Position numbers and translations under genes: made by a program. A stretch of DNA of 6,091 bases from Clostridiales bacterium. Its GTDB lineage: Bacteria > Bacillota > Clostridia > Oscillospirales > Oscillospiraceae. The stretch is from positions 1-6,091 of the forward strand of contig JAJQFX010000152.1 in the NCBI GenBank assembly GCA_021200895.1, read 5' to 3'. Position 1 is the first letter of the stretch. Each line of letters begins with the position of its first letter. Below are positions 1-5,960 of the stretch, in pieces. Under the pieces are notes generated by a model that made no database searches, was not told where the DNA came from, and was given only the letters and a program-made list of their open reading frames with translations.

Positions 1-3
1 TTG

Positions 4-33
4 CTACTTTTCTCGGCGGAGCGAGAAAAGTAG
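4..33. repeat. Perfect 12-bp inverted repeat (hairpin)
   Basis: CTACTTTTCTCG (4-15) is exactly complementary to CGAGAAAAGTAG (22-33) across a 6-base loop. No run of T follows the stem on either strand, so it is not a standard intrinsic terminator. It may be a dispersed intergenic palindrome (REP-like) or the end of the preceding transcription unit, which lies outside the window. A second small hairpin (39-52) follows within six bases. The pairing is seen directly; the role is unknown. Confidence 0.6.
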
Positions 34-221
34 GCCCCGCCCTGGCAAGGGCAAATGCACTATTTCATTCTGGTATCCTTATCCAAGGAAAACAATCTTC
101 CTAAATTGATGGCATTGCTTTTAGAGGGGAAATGTTCCAATCGCTTACCCGGAAAGCAGGTGGCAACGAAATAATCAGCCCCCGCCTCCCGCCAGGGAAA
201 AGAAAAATCCCGCGCAACCCG

Positions 222-250
222 TTGCCATCGGGCAAAAGCTTTGCTATAAT
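222..250 (+). promoter_or_regulatory. Sigma-A type promoter for recJ and downstream genes
   Basis: A -35 box TTGCCA (222-227) and a consensus -10 box TATAAT (245-250) are separated by exactly 17 bp. TGC directly before the -10 box gives the extended -10 form. An A-rich run (196-208) lies about where a distal UP element would sit. Transcription would begin near 256-258, leaving a leader of about 60 bases before the recJ ATG. This is the only strong promoter I see, so it probably drives the whole four-gene series. Inverted half-sites overlap it and could be an operator. The boxes are seen directly; activity is inferred. Confidence 0.82.
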
Positions 251-273
251 AGGATAAATCTATACTTTTTACC

Positions 274-300
274 CCGGGCGGAGGGAGGTCATCCGCCCGG
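274..300 (+). promoter_or_regulatory. Leader hairpin before recJ
   Basis: CCGGGCGGA (274-282) pairs perfectly with TCCGCCCGG (292-300) around a 9-base loop that contains GGAGGT, a strong ribosome-binding-like sequence with no start codon at a useful distance. The stem ends one base before the real ribosome binding site of recJ (302-306). No T-run follows at once, so it is not an ordinary terminator. It could influence ribosome access, protect the 5' end of the mRNA, or have no role. Confidence 0.5.
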
Positions 301-301
301 C

Positions 302-306
302 AGAGG
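302..306 (+). promoter_or_regulatory. Ribosome binding site fixing the recJ start
   Basis: AGAGG lies ten bases before ATG 317. The in-frame TTG at 308, three codons earlier, is only one base from this site and cannot be served by it. The ATG is therefore the preferred start. Confidence 0.6.
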
Positions 307-316
307 ATTGTTTTCA

Positions 317-2383
317 ATGAAGTTTCAAAGTTGGAAGTTGAGCCAGCCGGATGGGGCGCTGGCGGCGCGGTTCCAGCGCATGGGGGTGTCGCCCCTGACA
401 GCCCTGGTGCTGGCTGGCCGCGGATACGAGACGGAGGAGGATGTGCGCCAGTTCCTGCGTAAGGACGAGGGCCTCCTCCACAACAGTATGCAGATGCGGG
501 GGATGCAATCGGCGGTGGCCCGCATCCGGCAGGCCCTGGCGCGGAAGGAGAGCATCTGTGTCTATGGCGACTATGATGTGGACGGCATCACCTCCACCTG
601 CCTGTTGACCGCCTACCTGCGCAGCGAAGGGGGCAGCGTGCTGCCCTATGTGCCTAATCGGCTGAAGGAGGGCTACTCGCTGAACAAGGCGGCCCTGGAG
701 CGGCTGAAGGAGCAGGGGGTCTCCCTGATCGTGACGGTGGACTGCGGCATCACCAACCTGAATGAAGCGGCCTACGCCGCTCAGCTGGGGCTTGATTTGG
801 TGGTCACGGACCATCACGAGTGTCTGCCCCGGCTGCCCCGCTGCTGTGCGGTGGTGAACCCCCACCAGCCCATGTGTCCCTATCCCAACAAGGAGTTGGC
901 CGGGGTGGGGGTGGCGCTGAAGCTGGTGATGGCCCTGGGGGGCCAGGAGCGGCAGCAGGCGCTGTTCCGGGAATACGCCGACCTGGCGGCCATCGGCACG
1001 GTGGCCGATGTGATGGAGCTGACCGGGGAGAACCGGGCCATCGTCAGCCTGGGCCTGGAGCATCTGCAAACCACCCGCCGCAAGGGGCTGGCCGCCCTCC
1101 TGCGGGAGGCCGGGCTGGAGGGCAAGCGCCTCACCGCCACCACCGTCAGCTTCTCCCTGGCCCCCAGGCTGAACGCCGCCGGGCGGATGGGATGCCCGAA
1201 CCTGGCGGTAGAGTTACTGCTGACGGAGGATGAACAGGAGGCCGCGCTGCTGGCCCGGGAGCTGTGCGAGTTGAACCGGCAGCGGCAGGCGGTGGAACTG
1301 TCTATTTTCAACCACTGCCTCGCCCAGCTGAGCCCGCACACCGCCCCGCCGGAGGGCGCTATCATCCGGGCGGGGGAGCGTTGGCACCAGGGGGTGGTGG
1401 GCATCGTAGCCTCCCGCCTGGTGGAGCGGTACCATCTGCCCGTCTTTATGATTTGCATTGAGGACGGCAGGGGGAAGGGCTCCTGCCGCAGCGCTGGAGG
1501 CGTCAACCTGTTTGAGGCGCTGGAGAAATGCGCCGACCTGCTGGACACCTTCGGCGGCCATGAGCAGGCGGCGGGCTTCACCCTGCCGGAGGAGAACCTC
1601 CCGGCGTTCCGCCGCCGTATCCTGGAAATGATGGAGGAGGCCCCTCAGGACGAGGACGGGGAGCGCCAACTCCTTGTGGACGGGGTCATCCCGGACGCCC
1701 GGCTGCTGACCCTGGAGAATGTGGCCGCTCTGGAGGAGCTGGAGCCCTTCGGCAGCGGCAACCCCAAGCCCACCTTCCTGCTGGAGGGGGCCTGCGTCAC
1801 CGGGGTTTTCGGCATCGGCGGCGGGAAGCACACCAGGGTGCAGTTTGCCCGGGACGGCGTACAGCTCAGCGCCATCTTCTTCTCCACCACCCCCCAGGAG
1901 GCAAACCTGCGGGTGGGCGCGGTGAAGGACGTGGCCTTTTACCCACAGGTCAACGAGTTCCGGGGCGTCCGCTCCGTTCAGCTGGTGCTGGCGGACCTCC
2001 GCCGCAGCTGCACGCCGGAGCAGCGGGAGTTACAACTCTACCGCCGGTTCCACAGCGGACGGACGCTGACCCGGCGGGAGGCGGAGTATCTGCTGCCCCA
2101 GCGCCAGGACTTCGTGGTGGTATGGCGGCTGATTTGCAAGGAGTGCGGCCAGGCCCCCCTGGAGGATCAGGCGGGAGAGTTCCTCCTGCGCCTCACCCGG
2201 AAGCAGGGGCCGCAGGCCCAGATGTCCCGGACGCTGCTGTGCCTGGAGGTGTTCCGGGAGCGGGGGCTGATTGACTTGAGGGTAAAGGAGGAGCATTTAT
2301 ACATCGCGCTGCGCCCGGTAGCGGAAAAGGTAGACCTGGAGAGTAGCGAAGCGATGAAGCGGCTGCGGCGCAACCTGAAATAG
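317..2383 (+). CDS. recJ: Single-stranded-DNA-specific 5'-3' exonuclease RecJ
   Basis: RecJ is a cytoplasmic metal-dependent exonuclease that degrades single-stranded DNA 5' to 3' in recombinational, mismatch and base-excision repair. The 688-residue product has all DHH-family motifs: YGDYDVDG (83-90), VDCG (141-144), TDHHE (164-168), and a later DLAAIGTVADV segment (222-232) with a further metal-binding Asp (D231). LAPRLNAAGRM (281-291) is the usual RecJ link region. The DHHA1 domain follows, with HQGVVGIVASR (357-367), GSCRS (388-392) and GGHEQAAG (413-420). An OB-fold DNA-binding region spans about 451-565 and includes EPFGSGNPKP (476-485). Residues from about 566 to the end form an extra C-terminal domain, typical of Firmicutes RecJ and absent from the shorter E. 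coli form. No key residue is missing. It is the first gene after the promoter. The function is secure; the start is slightly less so. Confidence 0.96.
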   Translation: MKFQSWKLSQPDGALAARFQRMGVSPLTALVLAGRGYETEEDVRQFLRKDEGLLHNSMQMRGMQSAVARIRQALARKESICVYGDYDVDGITSTCLLTAYLRSEGGSVLPYVPNRLKEGYSLNKAALERLKEQGVSLIVTVDCGITNLNEAAYAAQLGLDLVVTDHHECLPRLPRCCAVVNPHQPMCPYPNKELAGVGVALKLVMALGGQERQQALFREYADLAAIGTVADVMELTGENRAIVSLGLEHLQTTRRKGLAALLREAGLEGKRLTATTVSFSLAPRLNAAGRMGCPNLAVELLLTEDEQEAALLARELCELNRQRQAVELSIFNHCLAQLSPHTAPPEGAIIRAGERWHQGVVGIVASRLVERYHLPVFMICIEDGRGKGSCRSAGGVNLFEALEKCADLLDTFGGHEQAAGFTLPEENLPAFRRRILEMMEEAPQDEDGERQLLVDGVIPDARLLTLENVAALEELEPFGSGNPKPTFLLEGACVTGVFGIGGGKHTRVQFARDGVQLSAIFFSTTPQEANLRVGAVKDVAFYPQVNEFRGVRSVQLVLADLRRSCTPEQRELQLYRRFHSGRTLTRREAEYLLPQRQDFVVVWRLICKECGQAPLEDQAGEFLLRLTRKQGPQAQMSRTLLCLEVFRERGLIDLRVKEEHLYIALRPVAEKVDLESSEAMKRLRRNLK

Positions 2384-2395
2384 CGCAGCCTGTCA

Positions 2396-2426
2396 TGGGG
2401 CCGCCGGGGGGAGAGCGGCGGCCCCA
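2396..2426 (+). promoter_or_regulatory. Hairpin in the recJ-rel gap
   Basis: TGGGGCCGCCG (2396-2406) pairs perfectly with CGGCGGCCCCA (2416-2426) over a purine-only 9-base loop. It starts 12 bases after the recJ stop codon. No T-run follows on either strand, so rel is probably still reached by read-through. An RNA processing or stability element that sets the recJ to rel ratio is possible, and weak attenuation cannot be excluded. The structure is seen; the role is inferred. Confidence 0.5.
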
Positions 2427-2436
2427 ACGGAATTGA

Positions 2437-2444
2437 GGGAGGAG
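2437..2444 (+). promoter_or_regulatory. Ribosome binding site fixing the rel start
   Basis: GGGAGGAG ends six bases before ATG 2451, an ideal arrangement. A frame opening at TTG 2433 would place this site inside the gene, so the ATG is the start. Confidence 0.8.
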
Positions 2445-2450
2445 AAGCAT

Positions 2451-4703
2451 ATGGATCCTATTCTGGAAATGTATCAGACGCTGGAGGAAAAAGTGCTGGC
2501 CTATAATCCCAACCTGGACAGAGACGCCCTGTACAAGGCGTTCCAGTACGCGGATAAGGCCCACGCCTCCCAGGCGCGGAGGGACGGCACCCCCTTCGTC
2601 ACCCACCCCATTCAGGTGGCCATGATTCTGGCGGACTTCAAGATGGATTTGGAGAGCCTGGAGGCCGCCCTGCTCCACGACTGCATTGAGGACACCGGCT
2701 CCACCTATGAGGAAATCGCCCAGCTGTTCGGCACGCCGGTGGCCGACCTGGTGGAGGGTGTCACCAAGCTGACCCGGCTGCAATACGCCACCCTGGAAGA
2801 GAAGCAGATGGAGAACCTCCGGAAAATGCTCATGGCCATGAGCAAGGACATCCGGGTGATTTTGGTGAAGCTGTGTGACCGGCTCCACAATATGCGCACC
2901 ATGCAGTACCAGACCCCCAAGAAGCAGCGGGAGAAGAGCCTGGAAACCATGGAGATCTACGCCCCCATCGCCCACCGGCTGGGTATGCAGCGGCTGAAAT
3001 GGGAGTTGGAGGACTTATCCCTGAAATACCTGGATCCGGTGGGCTATGCGGACATCGAGCAGCAGCTGGCTGCCCGGGCCAACCGCAACCAGGAGTTCCT
3101 GAACAATATGCAGTCCAAAATCAAGGCCCGGATGGACGCGGAGGGCATCGCGTGTACCATCACCGGCCGCATCAAGCACACCTATTCCATCTACCGGAAG
3201 ATGTACACCCAGCACAAGACCCTGGATGAGATTTTCGACCTGTACGCGTTGCGCATCGTTGTCGATACCGTGGCGGACTGCTACAATGCCCTGGGCCACG
3301 TCCACGACCTGTTCAACCCGGTGCCGGGGCGGTTCAAGGACTATATCTCCACCCCCAAGCCCAATATGTACCAGAGCCTCCACACCACCGTCATCGGGCG
3401 GGAGGGCATCCCCTTTGAGGTGCAGATCCGCACCTGGGAGATGCACGAGACAGCGGAATACGGCATCGCCGCCCACTGGAAGTATAAACAGGGCTACGCC
3501 GGAGCCGCCGTGGAGAATGAGAAGGCTTACGAATGGGTGCGCCGCCTGCTGGAGAGCCAGGAGACCACCGAGGCGGAGGAGTTCGTCAAGAGCCTGAAGG
3601 TGGATTTGTTCTCTGACGAGGTGTTCGTCTTTACCCCCAAGGGGGAGGTGAAGGGCCTTCCCGCTGGCTCCACCCCCATCGACTTTGCCTACAGCATCCA
3701 CTCCGCCGTGGGCAACAGCATGATTGGCGCCAAGGTCAACGGGCGCATCGTCCCCTATGAGACGGTGCTGAACAATGGCGACATCTGCGAGATACTCACC
3801 AGCAAGTCTGCCAAAGGCCCCAGCCGGGACTGGATGAACATCTGCAAGAGCAACGAGGCCCGGAACAAGATCCGCCAGTGGTTCAAGAAGGAGCGCCGCC
3901 AGGAGAACATCGTCACAGGCCGTGCCTCCTTTGAGGCGGAGCTGAAACGGGCGGGCCTTACCGTGGCGGAGATCGCCGCCGACGATGTGCTGCCCCGCAT
4001 CCTGAAGAAGGTGCAGTACGGCAGCCTGGACGATATGTACGCCGCCATCGGCTACGGCGGCACCACCGCCATAAAGATGGTGAACCGCGTCCGGGGCGAG
4101 ATGAGCAGCATCCTCAAGGAGCGGAAGGAGCAGGCCGCCGCCCTGGAGTTGGCCAGCCAGATGGAGCGGCAGGAAGAGAGTATGCACGTCAAGACCTCCC
4201 TGCCGGAACTGCCCGGCAAGCGGGAGGAGAAGCGTATCGCCCACTCCGCCAACGGCATCATCGTGGAAGGGGTGGGGAACTGCCTGGTGAAGTTCGCCAA
4301 GTGCTGCGCCCCGGTGCCGGGGGACCCGGTGGTGGGCTTCATTACCAAGGGCTACGGCATCTCCGTTCACCGGCAGGACTGCCCCAACGCGGACCCCGCC
4401 CGGCGCAGGCCGGAGGAGAAGGACCGTTGGATTCCTGTCACCTGGAGCGGCGGCAATCAGGATTTGTTCCGCACCACCCTGACCATCACCGCCAAAGACC
4501 GGCCCAACCTGTTCCTGGACATCGCCGCTGCCCTGTCCGCCGCCAAGGTGCGGGTGGACAGCCTGTCCGCCAAGGGCACGCCGGACGGCTACGCCACCGT
4601 CAGCGCCCTGGTGAACGTCCATGACCGGTACGAGCTGGACGTGGTGGTGCGCAAGTTGAAAGGCGTGCGGGACGTGATGGAAGTGGAGCGGGTCCACGGA
4701 TAA
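2451..4703 (+). CDS. relA: Bifunctional (p)ppGpp synthetase/hydrolase (long Rel/SpoT homologue)
   Basis: This ribosome-associated enzyme makes (p)ppGpp from ATP and GDP/GTP when uncharged tRNA accumulates, and hydrolyses it when starvation ends. The 750-residue product has the full long-RSH layout. The HD hydrolase domain keeps R43/R44, H52, HD at 76-77, ED at 80-81, D143 and N147, so hydrolase activity is expected. The synthetase domain has GRIKHTYSIYRK (239-250), D263, RFKD (294-297), YQSLHTT (307-313), E323 and EYGIAAHWKYK (336-346). RFKD is the RxKD form typical of bifunctional enzymes, rather than the ExDD of E. coli RelA. Next come TGS (about 388-450, with H417), a helical region, a conserved-Cys/zinc-finger region (CC 618-619, H640, C644) and a C-terminal ACT/RRM domain (about 672-748). 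It sits between recJ and dtd as in other Firmicutes. Some annotators would call it rel or rsh. Confidence 0.97.
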   Translation: MDPILEMYQTLEEKVLAYNPNLDRDALYKAFQYADKAHASQARRDGTPFVTHPIQVAMILADFKMDLESLEAALLHDCIEDTGSTYEEIAQLFGTPVADLVEGVTKLTRLQYATLEEKQMENLRKMLMAMSKDIRVILVKLCDRLHNMRTMQYQTPKKQREKSLETMEIYAPIAHRLGMQRLKWELEDLSLKYLDPVGYADIEQQLAARANRNQEFLNNMQSKIKARMDAEGIACTITGRIKHTYSIYRKMYTQHKTLDEIFDLYALRIVVDTVADCYNALGHVHDLFNPVPGRFKDYISTPKPNMYQSLHTTVIGREGIPFEVQIRTWEMHETAEYGIAAHWKYKQGYAGAAVENEKAYEWVRRLLESQETTEAEEFVKSLKVDLFSDEVFVFTPKGEVKGLPAGSTPIDFAYSIHSAVGNSMIGAKVNGRIVPYETVLNNGDICEILTSKSAKGPSRDWMNICKSNEARNKIRQWFKKERRQENIVTGRASFEAELKRAGLTVAEIAADDVLPRILKKVQYGSLDDMYAAIGYGGTTAIKMVNRVRGEMSSILKERKEQAAALELASQMERQEESMHVKTSLPELPGKREEKRIAHSANGIIVEGVGNCLVKFAKCCAPVPGDPVVGFITKGYGISVHRQDCPNADPARRRPEEKDRWIPVTWSGGNQDLFRTTLTITAKDRPNLFLDIAAALSAAKVRVDSLSAKGTPDGYATVSALVNVHDRYELDVVVRKLKGVRDVMEVERVHG

Positions 4704-4707
4704 GGAG
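4702..4707 (+). promoter_or_regulatory. dtd ribosome binding site overlapping the rel stop
   Basis: AAGGAG shares its first two bases with the rel TAA stop codon (4701-4703) and lies eight bases before the dtd ATG. Ribosomes finishing rel would therefore be placed directly on the dtd initiation region, which suggests translational coupling. Confidence 0.75.
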
Positions 4708-4715
4708 AGAACCCT

Positions 4716-5156
4716 ATGCGAGCAGTATTGACCCGTGTGACCTCCGCCAGCGTCGCCATCCAAGGGCAGGTCGTTGGCCAAATTAGCCGGGGCTACCTCA
4801 TCCTGCTGGGGGTCGGCCCGGAGGATACCCCCGCGGAGGCCGCCCGGCTGGCGGAGAAAATCGCCAACCTCCGCATCTTCAACGATGAAAACGGCAAAAT
4901 GAACCTGAACCTGGCCACGGTGGGCGGGGAGATTCTGGTGGTGAGCCAGTTCACCCTGTACGCCGACCTCCGCTCCCGCCGCCCCGGCTTCTCCCATGCG
5001 GCGAAGCCGGAGCAGGCCGTCCCCCTGTACGAACTTTTCATGGAGGAACTGCGGAGCCGCGGCTTCCATGTGGAGCATGGGGCGTTCGGCGCGGAGATGG
5101 AAGTGGCCAGCGTCAACGACGGCCCCGTCACCCTCTTGTACGACACCGACCAGTGA
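4716..5156 (+). CDS. dtd: D-aminoacyl-tRNA deacylase
   Basis: Dtd is a cytoplasmic homodimer that hydrolyses D-amino acids (and glycine mischarged on tRNA-Ala) from tRNA, acting as a chiral proofreader for translation. The 146-residue product is the standard length for the family. It opens with MRAVLTRVTSASV and carries both signature motifs: SQFTL (77-81), including the conserved Thr80, and NDGPVT (134-139), the Gly-cisPro motif that reaches into the partner subunit's active site. The segment usually close to RG.RPSF reads RSRRPGF (86-92), a mild departure. The gene follows rel by 12 bp with a ribosome binding site overlapping the rel stop. The rel-dtd pairing is widely conserved in Firmicutes and fits a shared link to tRNA charging state. 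The identification is firm. Confidence 0.96.
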   Translation: MRAVLTRVTSASVAIQGQVVGQISRGYLILLGVGPEDTPAEAARLAEKIANLRIFNDENGKMNLNLATVGGEILVVSQFTLYADLRSRRPGFSHAAKPEQAVPLYELFMEELRSRGFHVEHGAFGAEMEVASVNDGPVTLLYDTDQ

Positions 5157-5195
5157 CCGCCGCCCCACCGGAGCGGCACGGAAAGGAGCCCTGCC

Positions 5196-5819
5196 ATGTT
5201 TGTAGACGGCATCACCGTTGGCCCTGTGGCCACCAACTGTTACCTGCTGGGGGACGAGGCCACGAAGCGCTGTGCCCTCATCGACCCCGGCGCGCAGGCG
5301 CCGGACATCCTTCAAATGGCCCGGGAGGACGGCTATACGCCGGCCATGATTCTCCTGACCCACGGCCACTTCGACCATGTGGACGGGGTGCGGGAGGTGC
5401 TGAACCTGCTGGGCAGCCTGCCGGTCTACCTCCACCCCGCCGACTACCCCTATGCCCCGGCGGGGCCCTGGTCGCCCAGGGGCCTGGGGGAGCTGGAGGG
5501 CATCCACCTGTACCGGGAGGGGGACACGGTGACGCTGGACGGCCTGACGATTCATGTGCTGGAGACGCCGGGCCACACGGCGGGCAGCGTCACCCTCCAG
5601 GTGGAGGACGCCCTGTTCACCGGGGACACCCTGTTCTCCGGCTCCTGCGGCCGTACCGACTTTGAGACCAGCTCCCAGGCGGATATGCTCCGCTCCCTGG
5701 CCCGGCTGGCCCGGCTGGAGGGGGACTACAAGGTCTACCCCGGCCACGAGGGGGTCAGCACCCTGGCGCGGGAGCGGCAGGGGAACCCCTTCCTGCGGTA
5801 TGCGGTGGAGCATTGCTGA
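5196..5819 (+). CDS. Metallo-beta-lactamase-fold hydrolase, glyoxalase-II-like
   Basis: The product is a 207-residue cytoplasmic hydrolase of the metallo-beta-lactamase superfamily, with no signal peptide or membrane segment. The metal-binding set is complete: THGHFDH (55-61), H127 in ETPGHTAGS, D144 in FTGDTLF, and H184 in YPGHE. CGRTDF (151-156) and the NPFLR end (197-201) match the short YcbL/glyoxalase-II-like group. The substrate cannot be read from the sequence; a thioesterase acting on glutathione-type or other thiol conjugates is only one possibility, and it lacks the long C-terminal substrate domain of classical glyoxalase II. AAAGGAG (5182-5188) lies seven bases before the ATG. The gene follows dtd by 39 bp, the place such hydrolases usually occupy in Clostridia. 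The fold is certain; the biochemical role is not. Confidence 0.93.
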   Translation: MFVDGITVGPVATNCYLLGDEATKRCALIDPGAQAPDILQMAREDGYTPAMILLTHGHFDHVDGVREVLNLLGSLPVYLHPADYPYAPAGPWSPRGLGELEGIHLYREGDTVTLDGLTIHVLETPGHTAGSVTLQVEDALFTGDTLFSGSCGRTDFETSSQADMLRSLARLARLEGDYKVYPGHEGVSTLARERQGNPFLRYAVEHC

Positions 5820-5851
5820 GGAAAAGCAGTTTTCTACAGTAAGAATTTCCT

Positions 5852-5895
5852 TCTGTTTTTCTGAGGAAAGGGACGTTCCCGGACAGAAAAACAGA
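5852..5895. other. 12-bp inverted repeat after the hydrolase gene
   Basis: TCTGTTTTTCTG (5852-5863) pairs perfectly with CAGAAAAACAGA (5884-5895). A small GGGA/TCCC hairpin (5870-5880) lies between the arms. It starts 32 bases past the last stop codon, where a terminator is expected, but no T-run follows the stem on either strand; the T-runs lie inside the arms. It may take part in mRNA 3'-end formation or belong to an intergenic repeat. CTGAGGAAAAG at the hydrolase stop (5816-5826) recurs as CTGAGGAAAG at 5861-5870. Confidence 0.4.
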
Positions 5896-5919
5896 TTAGC
5901 ACGACCAAAGGGCAATAAA

Positions 5920-5960
5920 ATTGCTCGTTCCGCCCGCCCTCGGCAGGGCGGAACGGCAAT
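5920..5960 (-). terminator. Strong hairpin, possible minus-strand terminator
   Basis: ATTGC (5920-5924), then CGTTCCGCCC (5926-5935), pairs with GGGCGGAACG (5946-5955) and GCAAT (5956-5960), giving 15 bp broken only by bulged T5925. On the minus strand the stem is followed by a T-rich stretch (TTTATT), as in an intrinsic terminator for a convergent gene to the right. On the plus strand no T-run follows. A nearby GCAAT (5912-5916) can also pair with ATTGC (5920-5924), so two folds compete at the stem base. The pairing is seen; the direction of use is inferred. Confidence 0.4.

Larger units (their letters stand above)
1..316. other. 5' non-coding stretch upstream of recJ
   Basis: No gene can be supported here. 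Bases from about 60 to 270 are visibly more AT-rich than the coding regions. The stretch holds, in order, a 12-bp hairpin (4-33), a 5-bp hairpin GCCCT/AGGGC (39-52), about 140 bases with no feature I recognise, an A-rich run (196-208), the recJ promoter (222-250) and a leader hairpin (274-300). A 39-codon plus-strand frame (55-174) and an 85-codon minus-strand frame (60-317) cross it, but neither has a convincing ribosome binding site. The minus-strand one would begin with TTG inside the recJ start region and run antisense through its promoter. Confidence 0.7.

Noticed and set aside
55..174. 39-codon plus-strand frame (begins MHYFILVSLSKENN)
   Set aside because: The amino acid make-up is plausible, but the only ribosome-binding-like bases (AAGGG, 47-51) are three bases from the ATG, too close, and they lie within a small hairpin. 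Conservation in relatives would reverse this decision.
308..316. Alternative recJ start at TTG 308
   Set aside because: The only nearby ribosome binding site is one base away from it, while ATG 317 is at a workable ten bases.
60..317. 85-codon minus-strand frame upstream of recJ
   Set aside because: The start is TTG inside the recJ start region, no ribosome binding site precedes it, and it runs antisense through a strong promoter and the leader hairpin. I recognise no domain.
5814..5835. Possible plus-strand intrinsic terminator, TGCT/AGCA stem followed by TTTTCT
   Set aside because: The stem is only four base pairs and overlaps the hydrolase stop codon; too weak to call.
3015..5915. 966-codon open frame on the minus strand, antisense to rel, dtd and the hydrolase
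   Set aside because: It is opposite three genes with clear catalytic motifs, starts at a TTG, has no ribosome binding site, and its His/Val/Gly/Leu/Arg-rich product is what antisense reading of GC-rich genes yields. Long open antisense frames are expected at this GC content.
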